From the NCBI GenBank assembly GCA_963729995.1, contig CAVSPF010000003.1, positions 558,001 to 622,000 of the forward strand: a stretch of DNA of 64,000 nucleotides. Reading direction: 5' to 3'. The notes below the pieces were generated by a model. The model did no database searches, had not been told where the DNA came from, and was given only the letters and a program-made list of their open reading frames with translations. A program made the position numbers and the translations under genes. Source of the DNA: VRUE01 sp963729995. Its GTDB lineage: Bacteria; Actinomycetota; Thermoleophilia; Solirubrobacterales; 70-9. This document shows, one piece after another, positions 56,965 to 64,000 of this stretch. Each line of letters starts with the position of its first letter. Positions within the stretch are counted from its first letter, which is position 1.

Positions 56965-57361
56965 GGGGCTCCTCCTCCGTGCTCTCGGGCGTCACGCCGA
57001 CCTGTGCGAGTGTCTGCTCGTCGCTCAGGAAGGCATGCACCTCGACAATCTCTTTCGCCTCGCTGAGTCGGACCAGGATCGTGAGGGGAGAAACCGGCTC
57101 GTCGTCGATCAATACGTCGGAGAGGACGAGGAAATGGCTCTCGTCTAGCGTGCGCACGTCGCGCAGCCGAACGCGGTGCCCGATGCCGGACGCTCCGATC
57201 TCCTCTAGCCAGCGCCGCAGCCCATCATGGCCGTGATATTTGCTGTGGGCGTGGACGAGCGGGGTGGGGTGAAACTCGATCTCGGGGTCCGCCAGCGCGA
57301 CGAGACTCTCCGCGTCACGTCGATTGAATGCCTCGATGAAGCTCTGCGCGATGGCCTCCAT
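56948..57361 (-). CDS. NTF2/SnoaL-like fold protein
   Basis: A protein of about 137 residues with the cone-shaped alpha+beta barrel of SnoaL/NTF2-like proteins: IAQSFIEAFNRRDAESLVAL then ALADPEIEFHPTPLV, then LRRWLEEIGASG and VRTLDESHFLVLSDVLID. These act as isomerases, hydrolases or simple ligand binders. ATG 57361 is chosen because GAGG lies eight bases upstream; the ORF extends to 57418. Confidence 0.75.
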   Translation of the reverse strand: MEAIAQSFIEAFNRRDAESLVALADPEIEFHPTPLVHAHSKYHGHDGLRRWLEEIGASGIGHRVRLRDVRTLDESHFLVLSDVLIDDEPVSPLTILVRLSEAKEIVEVHAFLSDEQTLAQVGVTPESTEEEPLSEPA

Positions 57362-57470
57362 CGAGCGCCTCACTTTGGGCATCGAGCGATTGTAGGTCCG
57401 CAACGGCACTGCGTCCATCGTCGGTGACAGCCTTCTATCCGCCGTCGGAAGGTGGCCTGGCCCCGGGCGT

Positions 57471-57899
57471 CTACGCCCGGTGCAGGAGCACCTTTTCCCC
57501 GGGAGCCAGGCACGGCACCTTCTGCATTTCGTGGGGATGCCGGAGGACTATGGTCTTCCCGCCGGCAAGGCGAACGACGTTTCGACAGTGGGAGATCCCC
57601 TGTTGGTCGGGCATGCAGTCTTCGTCCGTGAGGACCGTGCCCACCACCGGCCCCTCCGGGAGCGTCCCCTTCTCCAGGCCGGCATGGAGATTGGTGGGAG
57701 ATGGGGAGGGCGCCGGCACGTGGTTGAAGACGAGAACCGTTTTCATCCCCTCGGCGGCGGTCGTCTCTTCGCCCGTCGGCGAGGAGGATGCGGAGGAGGA
57801 AGAGGACGCGCCGCCTCCGCAACCCGCAAAAAGCGCCACGGCGAGGATCGTGGCGGCGCAGGCTCCGATCAGGCTGATCCTGTAGGCGTTGCGAAGCAT
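57471..57899 (-). CDS. Lipoprotein of unknown function in the cytochrome c operon
   Basis: A 142-residue lipoprotein: signal with lipobox (ALFAGCGGG), a Ser-rich linker, then a domain of about 90 residues with TDEDCMPDQQGISHCRNVVR, KTIVLRHPHEMQKVPCLAPG and EKVLLHRA. The Asp/Cys/His spacing and the RHPH pair suggest metal or heme-related binding, but no family is recognised. A strong AAGGAGGA site precedes ATG 57899. It is the last gene after the HTH-glutamyl-tRNA reductase fusion, with 23 bases between them. Confidence 0.7.
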   Translation of the reverse strand: MLRNAYRISLIGACAATILAVALFAGCGGGASSSSSASSSPTGEETTAAEGMKTVLVFNHVPAPSPSPTNLHAGLEKGTLPEGPVVGTVLTDEDCMPDQQGISHCRNVVRLAGGKTIVLRHPHEMQKVPCLAPGEKVLLHRA

Positions 57900-57922
57900 C
57901 GGTTCCTCCTTGTTCATTGAGT

Positions 57923-59338
57923 TCACGTTCCGAAGAGATCTCGCGCGGCCTGCGCGAGCTGGCCGCTGTCGTCCGAGTTGAGCGCCGACCGCGGCGCGTG
58001 CAGGATGTCCGCGACGAGCCGGTTGCTCATCTGCTCGATCAGCGAGCGCTCCTTCTCGGCGAGGCCGGGCAGGCGGCGGAAGAGCCACGCCAGCTCGTCG
58101 CGACGCTGCTCGTCGGCCGCCTCGCCGATCGCCCGGATCGCCGGTAGCGAGTTGCGCGAGCGCAGCCAGTGGGAGTACGCGTCGCCGGACTCGGCGACGA
58201 GCTGCTCGAGTCGCTCGCGGAGCCTCCCGTGCGGCTCGAACCCCGACTCCCAGGCGAGATCGTCGGTCGAGACGAAGCGGTCGCCGAGCCGGTTCTGGAG
58301 GGCGTCCGCGACGGCTGCCGGCGAGGACATGTCGACGACCATCGCGCCACCCTCGGCGAGCCGCTGCGAATCCCGCTCGCCGATCGGCCAGGCGCCGGTG
58401 AGCGCGACCAGGGCCCCGTCGACCTCCGGCACGACACCCTCGCCTTCGAAGGGGATCGTCTGCCCGCCGACCTCGTGGGCCAGGGCGGTCGCCCGCGCCT
58501 CCGTGCGGCTGGTGACGATCACCTGCGCCCCGCGGCGAGCCGCCGCGAAGGCGGCGAGGCGGCCCATCGCGCCAGCCCCGACGACGAGCAGCGGCCGCCC
58601 CTCGGGCGGGCCGACCCGCTGCGCGATCCGCTCCAGCGCGACGTCGGCCAGCGACAGGCGCGTGCCGCTGAGCCAGCTCCGGGCCCGCCGGCCGGCGTGG
58701 AGCGAGGTCTGGAAGAGCCGGTCCAGGGCCGGGTCGAGCGGGCGCTCGGCGCGACGCTGCTTGAGGGTCTCGCGAACCTGGTGGAGGACCTGGTTCTCGC
58801 CGAGCACGGCGCTGTCCAGGCCGCAGGCGACGGCGATGAGGTGGCGTGCCGCGTCGATCCCCTCGAAGCGCCGCGTTCCCGGCGGCGGCTCGGGGAGCCG
58901 CGGCTCCCCGGACCCGTCGAGGGCGACGTAGAGCTCGACCCGGTGGCAGGTGTGGACGACGATCGTCGCCTTGTCCGGCTCCAGCGCGCCGAGCTCCGCC
59001 GCGAAGGTCTCGCGAGTCGCGCTCGGGACCCGGCGCGCGTGGGTGGCCAGCGCGAGCAGGCCGGCCAGCGCCCGGTCGCCCTGGTCCTGGCGATCGCCGT
59101 CGCCGGCCGGATCGGATGCGAGGGCCGAGCCGGCGCCGGAGTCGGCGGTCGGCTCCGGCAGCAGCCCGAGGATCGCCGACCTCGCGAAGCGGCGGTGGCC
59201 GCCGGGCGTCGTGAACGTCCTCACGTCGCCGTTGTCGCTCCAGCGGCGCAGGGTGGCGGGGGAGACGCCGACCAGCGCGCAAGCTTCGCCCAGGGTCAGC
59301 CACTGCTCACGGGCCGGTGTCTGCGTCGCGTCCGTCAT
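57923..59338 (-). CDS. hemA: Glutamyl-tRNA reductase with N-terminal helix-turn-helix domain
   Basis: A 471-residue fusion. Residues 12-55 form a MerR/excisionase-type helix-turn-helix (WLTLGEACALVGVSPATLRR then GDVRTFTTPGGHRRF). After an acidic linker, residues 100-470 are a glutamyl-tRNA reductase, which makes glutamate-1-semialdehyde for heme: catalytic Cys in VHTCHRVELYV (normally TCNR), GENQVLHQVRETL, NADPH-binding LLVVGAGAMGRLAAF, and the C-terminal dimer helix LIEQMSNRLVADILHAP. The usual start of the catalytic domain (GLSHRTAP-like) is altered to LATHARRVPSATRE. ATG 59338 overlaps the cytochrome stop. Whether it is an enzyme, a regulator or both is open. Confidence 0.85.
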   Translation of the reverse strand: MTDATQTPAREQWLTLGEACALVGVSPATLRRWSDNGDVRTFTTPGGHRRFARSAILGLLPEPTADSGAGSALASDPAGDGDRQDQGDRALAGLLALATHARRVPSATRETFAAELGALEPDKATIVVHTCHRVELYVALDGSGEPRLPEPPPGTRRFEGIDAARHLIAVACGLDSAVLGENQVLHQVRETLKQRRAERPLDPALDRLFQTSLHAGRRARSWLSGTRLSLADVALERIAQRVGPPEGRPLLVVGAGAMGRLAAFAAARRGAQVIVTSRTEARATALAHEVGGQTIPFEGEGVVPEVDGALVALTGAWPIGERDSQRLAEGGAMVVDMSSPAAVADALQNRLGDRFVSTDDLAWESGFEPHGRLRERLEQLVAESGDAYSHWLRSRNSLPAIRAIGEAADEQRRDELAWLFRRLPGLAEKERSLIEQMSNRLVADILHAPRSALNSDDSGQLAQAARDLFGT

Positions 59339-60951
59339 TCTCGGCGCTGGAGGTCGGCCTTGCTGTGGTTGTAGGACTGCCCCGAGCTCAGCACGGGCTT
59401 CTTGTGGCAGCGGGCGCAGAAGACCTCCTGGTGGCAGTAGGCGCACGCCCGGATGCCCGCCGTGGCGATCGCCTGGGGGTGGCGGTAGAGCATTTCGTCG
59501 TGGTTCACCTTCGCCGCGCCGCTGCTGTGGCAGTTCGCGCAGAAGCTGCTGTTCGTGGCGGAAGGTTCGAGGCTCTTGGGGTCGTACTTGTGGTTGAAGA
59601 CCCAGAGCTTGGACCTGTGGTCGGGAGGCTCGCCGAGCAGCGACACGCTGGACAGCGTTCGGCCCGCCTGCGGGAACGTGTGGCACGTCGTGCATGCCCA
59701 TGGGATCACCTTGTTGAGGAGGCGACCCTTGGGCCCCACCTCGAAATGGGCGCCATCGTGGCAACGGAAGCAGCCCGGGCCCGACTGGTGGCCGAAGTCA
59801 TTCGGGTAGTCGGCGGCGACCGACTTCATTTCCGGCGTCGCGACGAGCTGGTAGACCAGCTTCAGCTGGTCGACCGCCCGGTCGACCAGGCGGCGGTGTG
59901 TCCGCCACACGAGCGGGTATCGCGCCGCATAGACGCTGCGCAGGGCTTCGATCGCGCGATCTGCTTCCCCGGTCGACTTGTAGCTCTTGCCGATCCGCGC
60001 CACCCCTTCGCGCTTGATGTAAGGGAGGGACTGGCTGATCTTGCCTTCGGCGAGCGAGTTGTCGAGCGCCTGGTTGGGGGTGGGGATTTCGTGGCCGACG
60101 CGGTTGTGGCAGTCGATGCAGGTCATCTGCCGCGTCGCCTCGTTTCGCGTCAGGCGCCCGATGTCCGGGCGCACGTCGCTGGAGACGCCCACCTGCTTGC
60201 GGGCGATGAACTGCTCGGTGCGGCCGTTTCTCAGCCTGACGCGGACCAGGTCGATTTTCTGGGAGTCCTCGTTCGGGCTCGTGAATTCGATCTTCTGCTG
60301 GACGTGCCAGTGGCCGCCGATGCCCTTGCTGCCGTCGCTGAGGCCGGACGGGCGAACCACGACGGCGACCGTTTCCTTCGTGTTGGCCCTGTCTTCGCGG
60401 TAGCGGGGGTGCATGATGAGCTTCGTCTGGTTGCTGTCGGTGGCGATCTCGCTCATGGGATGGCACTTCATGCAGGTGTCCGTGGGGGAGGGGAGCTCGT
60501 CATGGTTCGGTGGGCGGACCGGTTCCGGGTAGGTCCCGAGCAGCACTTCGAGGGTCTGCTTCGCCCCGTTCAGTTTCGCTTTGACCAAGCCGCCGATGCC
60601 CGGGCCGACGTGGCACTCGCCGCAGGCCACGTCGCGGTGGGGCGAGAGCTTGTAGGCCTTCGCCTCCGGGGTCATGGTGTGGCATTTCGAGCAGAAGCCC
60701 ACCGTCTCGGTCCACTTCTGCGCGGTGAGCCCGCCGACGGCTACGAGGGAGCCGAGCCCGCCGACGACGAGCAGCGCCACGACGAAGCCGAAGGTGCTGC
60801 GCGGCGGTCGCACGATGCGCGCGGCGAATTCGCCTGGGCGGCTGTAGCGGGCGGCGCCGAGGATGCCGCCGAGGCGGCCGAATCGCCTCGGTGCAGGCTC
60901 ACCCTGGGTGGCATCCCAGTCATCGGGTCGATCGGCCAACGTCAACTCCAA
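59335..60951 (-). CDS. Nine-heme NapC-type membrane cytochrome c
   Basis: A 538-residue multiheme cytochrome. A cytoplasmic N-terminus (about 1-50) leads to one membrane helix (FGFVVALLVVGGLGSLVAVG) and then nine CxxCH motifs: CSKCH, CGECH, CMKCH, CIDCH, CFRCH, CTTCH, CANCH, CAYCH and CARCH. The first motifs resemble NapC/NirT quinol dehydrogenases; the rest of the protein is not one that I can match to a named oxidoreductase. It likely carries electrons from the membrane quinone pool to an external acceptor; the acceptor is unknown. It overlaps the redoxin gene by 32 bases and hemA by four. Confidence 0.88.
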   Translation of the reverse strand: MELTLADRPDDWDATQGEPAPRRFGRLGGILGAARYSRPGEFAARIVRPPRSTFGFVVALLVVGGLGSLVAVGGLTAQKWTETVGFCSKCHTMTPEAKAYKLSPHRDVACGECHVGPGIGGLVKAKLNGAKQTLEVLLGTYPEPVRPPNHDELPSPTDTCMKCHPMSEIATDSNQTKLIMHPRYREDRANTKETVAVVVRPSGLSDGSKGIGGHWHVQQKIEFTSPNEDSQKIDLVRVRLRNGRTEQFIARKQVGVSSDVRPDIGRLTRNEATRQMTCIDCHNRVGHEIPTPNQALDNSLAEGKISQSLPYIKREGVARIGKSYKSTGEADRAIEALRSVYAARYPLVWRTHRRLVDRAVDQLKLVYQLVATPEMKSVAADYPNDFGHQSGPGCFRCHDGAHFEVGPKGRLLNKVIPWACTTCHTFPQAGRTLSSVSLLGEPPDHRSKLWVFNHKYDPKSLEPSATNSSFCANCHSSGAAKVNHDEMLYRHPQAIATAGIRACAYCHQEVFCARCHKKPVLSSGQSYNHSKADLQRRE

Positions 60952-61531
60952 TCTCCGCGAGGTTTTCGTCCATGGTCGCTGGGTCGAGGGACGAGATCCG
61001 GATCTCCCGCAGGACCCCGGAGCTGTCGATGAAGAAGTGGGACGGAATGCCGACGATCCGGTAGCTGGACGCGATGGCGCTGCCGGAGTCGTCGATCTTC
61101 GGATAGGTGAGGCCGGCCCGCTTTGCGTAGCTTTCGATGTCTGACCTGTTGTCCTGGATGAACACCGCGACGACCTTCAGGCCCGTGCCGCGGTACTTCT
61201 CGTAGGTGGCCTCGATGTCCGGGTTCTCCGCTCGGCAGGGCTGGCACCAGGAGGCGCCGACGGTCAGCCACACCGGATGGCCACGCAGCTTGCTCAGGGT
61301 GATCTTCTGCCCTTCGATCGTCGTCGCGGTGAGGTCGGGCGCCGGTTTTCCGATTTCCGGCGCCGGGCCGGAGGCGGTGGCGCCGGTGAGGACGACCGAC
61401 GTGAAGCTGCCTCCCGACGCCGGCTTGTTCGCCAGGTAGGAGACGGTGAGGATGACGGCCGCGGTCACGGCCATCACGGTCACCGTCCAGGTCCGGCTGC
61501 CGCGAAGCGTCGACCATTTACCCCTGCCCAT
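60920..61531 (-). CDS. TlpA/ResA-like redoxin for cytochrome c maturation
   Basis: A 203-residue thioredoxin-fold protein with an N-terminal membrane anchor (VTVMAVTAAVILTVSYL). The active site is GASWCQPCRAENPDIEATYE and the cis-Pro loop is RIVGIPSHFFI. In system II it reduces the heme-binding Cys pairs of apocytochrome before ligation. It overlaps ccsA by 14 bases and the nine-heme cytochrome by 32 bases, so the order ccsA-redoxin-cytochrome is translated together. Confidence 0.88.
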   Translation of the reverse strand: MGRGKWSTLRGSRTWTVTVMAVTAAVILTVSYLANKPASGGSFTSVVLTGATASGPAPEIGKPAPDLTATTIEGQKITLSKLRGHPVWLTVGASWCQPCRAENPDIEATYEKYRGTGLKVVAVFIQDNRSDIESYAKRAGLTYPKIDDSGSAIASSYRIVGIPSHFFIDSSGVLREIRISSLDPATMDENLAEIGVDVGRSTR

Positions 61532-62399
61532 AGCTGTGCAGCCCTCCGAAGAAGAGGTTTCCGAAGTAGGTGAAGAGCGATGCCGCGAAGACCAGCATCA
61601 GCAGCATCGCCGCCCGCTGTCCGCGCCAGCCGCGAGCCGAGCGCGCGTGGAGGTAGGCGCCGCAGACGATCCAGGTGACGAGCGAGGCGGTCTCCTTGGG
61701 GTCCCAGCTCCAGTACCTGCCCCACGCGATGTCGGCCCAGACGGCTCCGAGGACGATCGTCAGGGTCAGGAACGGGAAGCCGATCAGCGTTGCCCTGTAG
61801 GAGAGGTCGTCGAGCAGCTCGCGCGCCGGCAGGAACCAGCGCGAGCCGCCGGACTGGACCAGATACAGGATCGCGGCGGCGAAGCCGACCGCGAAGGCGC
61901 CGTAGGCGACGACCGCCGTCGCCACGTGCACCGTCAGCAGCAGGTTGTTCTGGAGCGCCGGGACGAGCGGCTCAGCCGTGGCGGGGACCGTCGTGGCGTA
62001 GAGGAGCAGCGCCAGCGCGACCGGCAGCACGATCACGCCGGTGGCCCACTGGCGGTAGCGCTGCAGGAAGTAGACGTGGACGACCAGCGCGCCCCAGGCG
62101 AAGGCGATCGAGAACTCGTACATGTTCGAGAACGGGCCATGCCCGGTGGCGAATGAGCGGAAGACGAGCGCCGCCGACAGGAAGCCGAGCGCGAGCCATG
62201 TGGTGAGCGTGGCGAAGCCGGCGATACCCCTCGGAGCGTCGGCAAAGCCGACCGTCTCGGTTCCGCCGCCCGAGCCTTCCGCCGCGAGCACCCGGGCACG
62301 GGCGACGCGGACGGACGCGAAGGCCAGGACGTAGCAGAACAGCGCCAGGATCACCGCGACGATGCCGGTGAAGACGAAGTACTCGGACAGTCTAAGCAT
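61518..62399 (-). CDS. ccsA: Cytochrome c synthase subunit CcsA (ResC)
   Basis: A 293-residue membrane protein of the system II cytochrome c synthetase. Eight or so helices; the heme-handling WWD-type motif is WADIAWGRYWSWDPKETASL, and conserved His residues are in LLTVHVATAVVAYG and YLHARSARG. GPFSNMYEFSIAFAWG is also conserved. ATG 62399 is chosen because GAGGAGG lies upstream and the first helix starts there; the ORF extends to 62513. It overlaps resB by eight bases. With ResB it ligates heme to CxxCH motifs outside the membrane. Confidence 0.92.
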   Translation of the reverse strand: MLRLSEYFVFTGIVAVILALFCYVLAFASVRVARARVLAAEGSGGGTETVGFADAPRGIAGFATLTTWLALGFLSAALVFRSFATGHGPFSNMYEFSIAFAWGALVVHVYFLQRYRQWATGVIVLPVALALLLYATTVPATAEPLVPALQNNLLLTVHVATAVVAYGAFAVGFAAAILYLVQSGGSRWFLPARELLDDLSYRATLIGFPFLTLTIVLGAVWADIAWGRYWSWDPKETASLVTWIVCGAYLHARSARGWRGQRAAMLLMLVFAASLFTYFGNLFFGGLHSYGQG

Positions 62400-63870
62400 G
62401 GGCCCTGCCTCCTCTCTCGGGTTGCGCGCCTCCACCGACGGCGCGCCGTATGTCCTCGACGAGACGCTCGAACTGGGCCTCGAACGCTGTGTGGTGGCGC
62501 TCGATTGCGCCAACGCCGATCTCGCTGCCCGTCGCTCCGCGGCGGATTACCGCTCTGACCCGCCGGTGCTGGAAGTAGAAGACGGCGAACATGCCGAGCA
62601 CCAGCAGAGTCGAGCCGATCCAGACGAGGGTCGATCCGGGGTCGCGGGCGACGATCAGCCCGGTGAACTCGCGTTCGCGGAGGAAGGTGAAGTCGACGCC
62701 GCCGATCATCGTCTGCTTGCCCTGCGAGAGGACCCGCAACGCCACCGGCGTGTCTGTAGCGGTTCTGTAGACCTCGAGCTGCGTCTCACCGGCGCCGATG
62801 CGCGGGTCGACTTCTCCGGAGTTGGGTGAGACCACGAAGACCGTCAGGCCCTGCTTGGGGAGCAGGAAGCGGCCGACGCGGTGCTTTTCGTCCTTGGACC
62901 CGTAGAGCAGCGGCACGCCCCGGTTGAAGACGACCTGGCCGTCGTTCGCCTTCGCCCGCAACACCACGGTGGGGCCGAAGAACGACTGGTAGAAGGTGAC
63001 GCCGTCGTAGCGCAGCGGGTGGTTGACGCGGATTTCCTGCGCCTTCACCCGGGAGCCGTCCTTGTAGAGGACGACTTTGCTCGCGTAGTCGCTCGGCTCA
63101 CCGCTCGTGTAGTAGGAGTCGGCGAACGATGTCGCCTTGACCGCCAGGCCGGTTCCGTGCCCAACGTCGGTCTTGTTGCCGACAGGAACGGCGAACGCTT
63201 CGTCCCGGAAGCCGTCCGTCGCCGTGACCACGGCGCCGGCGAGGATGATGACGAAGCTGAGGTGGACGACGATCCTCCCGAACGGGCCCCAGCGGAAACG
63301 GTCCGCGCAGACGTGGACGTCGTCGCCGTTGCGCTCGGTGACGGTGCGGAATCCGTTCTTGCGGAAGGTGGCCCGCAGCTTGGCGAGGGCGGCGCCCGGA
63401 TCGTCCTCGGAGGCGATTGTGGCCCTGTGGGGGGCCCGTTCGAAGAACGCCTCGGTCATCACCATCCGCGGTTGCGTCGCCGTCCTCCAGAGACTTGGGA
63501 GCCGGCGCATCGAGCAGGTGATCAGGCTCGCCGAGAGGAGCAGCAGCGTTCCCTTGAACCAGATCGACGAGAACACGGCGAAGAGCCCGAGCGTGTCCAG
63601 GATCCCAGTCCAGCCCCCGTACTTCGGGCGCACGGAGTCGAGCCATTCGGCGTAGGCAGCCGAGTTGCCCTTGACGGTTTCCGGAGCCTGGGCGAGGAGA
63701 GTGCCGGCCAGGGTCAGCAGGGCGAAGACGAAGAGCAGCATCAGCGCCACCCTCATCGAGGTGAGCTGGCGGTAGATCCAGAGGTGGGGGGGCGTGGTCC
63801 GGCGGCGATGCTCGCCAGCCGGCCTGCGGGATGCAGCGGGGCGGGGGGGTGCGCTGATCGTTTGGCTCAT
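62392..63870 (-). CDS. resB: Cytochrome c synthase subunit ResB (Ccs1)
   Basis: A 492-residue membrane protein, partner of CcsA. Helices are at MRVALMLLFVFALLTLAGTL, GTLLLLSASLITCSMRRLPS, GRIVVHLSFVIILAGAVVTA and the last near LVWIGSTLLVLGMFAVFYF. A large external domain lies between the third and fourth helices, with LRYDGVTFYQSFFGP conserved. His in VVHLS is a heme-contact candidate. It lies ten bases downstream of ccdA and overlaps ccsA. Confidence 0.92.
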   Translation of the reverse strand: MSQTISAPPRPAASRRPAGEHRRRTTPPHLWIYRQLTSMRVALMLLFVFALLTLAGTLLAQAPETVKGNSAAYAEWLDSVRPKYGGWTGILDTLGLFAVFSSIWFKGTLLLLSASLITCSMRRLPSLWRTATQPRMVMTEAFFERAPHRATIASEDDPGAALAKLRATFRKNGFRTVTERNGDDVHVCADRFRWGPFGRIVVHLSFVIILAGAVVTATDGFRDEAFAVPVGNKTDVGHGTGLAVKATSFADSYYTSGEPSDYASKVVLYKDGSRVKAQEIRVNHPLRYDGVTFYQSFFGPTVVLRAKANDGQVVFNRGVPLLYGSKDEKHRVGRFLLPKQGLTVFVVSPNSGEVDPRIGAGETQLEVYRTATDTPVALRVLSQGKQTMIGGVDFTFLREREFTGLIVARDPGSTLVWIGSTLLVLGMFAVFYFQHRRVRAVIRRGATGSEIGVGAIERHHTAFEAQFERLVEDIRRAVGGGAQPERGGRAHA

Positions 63871-63880
63871 GCTTGCTTCC

Positions 63881-64000
63881 TCAGACTTCGATCAGGGGCA
63901 GGGAGCCGGATAGGCGCGCGAAGGTGTTGGTGATCATCAGGAAGCCGATCGCGGCGAGCATGGTCCCCGTCACGGCGTTGACCGCGGCCTGGTGGCGACG
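63881..64000 (-). CDS. ccdA: CcdA-like cytochrome c biogenesis membrane protein (3' end only)
   Basis: The last 39 codons of a membrane protein run off the window edge: a hydrophobic helix VTGTMLAAIGFLMITNTFAR followed by LSGSLPLIEV and a stop. The helix and its place before resB fit CcdA, which passes reducing power across the membrane to the TlpA-like redoxin. The identification rests mainly on context because so little is visible. Confidence 0.6.
   Translation of the reverse strand, partial: RRHQAAVNAVTGTMLAAIGFLMITNTFARLSGSLPLIEV

Overview
The window is very GC-rich DNA from a bacterium that is most simply read as an actinomycete. A Thermoleophilia/Solirubrobacterales-type organism is my inference from gene content, not something the sequence proves. 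Supporting signs are the ydaO-type c-di-AMP leader in front of an NlpC/P60 cell-wall enzyme, an F420/DDN-type reductase, a system II (ResB/CcsA) cytochrome c pathway, many GTG starts, and many genes whose -10 hexamer lies only 6-7 nt before the start codon (leaderless mRNAs).

Layout. 0-13 kb is housekeeping in character: the end of a cupredoxin lipoprotein gene, a DyP peroxidase, tRNA-Gly and tRNA-Pro, a c-di-AMP riboswitch with its NlpC/P60 target, a NUDIX hydrolase, a cupin, an RDD protein, a secreted serine protease, a four-gene sulfate ABC operon, a haloalkane dehalogenase, a metallophosphoesterase and an alpha/beta hydrolase. 13-24 kb is accessory. It follows tRNA-Leu and tRNA-Glu and holds a possible toxin-antitoxin pair, small-molecule methyltransferases, a GNAT enzyme and a DDN-family reductase. 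It then has a large serine recombinase coupled to an AbiE-type module whose toxin gene is broken, a replication-relaxation protein, a block of degenerate ~100-bp repeats, and a CDF transporter that has lost its N-terminus.

24-40 kb is metal and respiratory-copper biology. It contains mntH with a DtxR-type regulator, a cytochrome oxidase maturation cluster (cupredoxin, SCO1, CtaG, DsbA-like, TlpA-like), a Zur/ZnuABC-like zinc uptake operon, a second NlpC/P60 gene, and a second SCO1-CtaG-TlpA set in the opposite orientation. A diverged copy of the tRNA-Glu 3' end plus its downstream terminator precedes the second set. 40-57 kb holds a DUF2156 membrane protein, a DMT permease, a DEAD-box helicase, heme A synthase (ctaA), a CsoR-type operator with copZ-copA, an MMPL transporter fused to a hemerythrin-like domain and divergent from a TetR regulator, and assorted small enzymes.

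57-64 kb is a tightly overlapping minus-strand operon: ccdA (partial), resB, ccsA, a TlpA-like redoxin, a nine-heme NapC-type cytochrome c, a glutamyl-tRNA reductase with an added N-terminal DNA-binding domain, and a lipoprotein. It couples heme-precursor synthesis, possibly under its own DNA-binding domain, to cytochrome c assembly and a multiheme electron carrier. This is the most system-like novelty here.

The themes of copper handling (copZ/copA, SCO1, CtaG, cupredoxins), heme supply (ctaA, HemA) and cytochrome c assembly fit an aerobic organism with a heme-copper oxidase. The oxidase itself is not in the window. All identifications come from reading the sequence; no database search was run.
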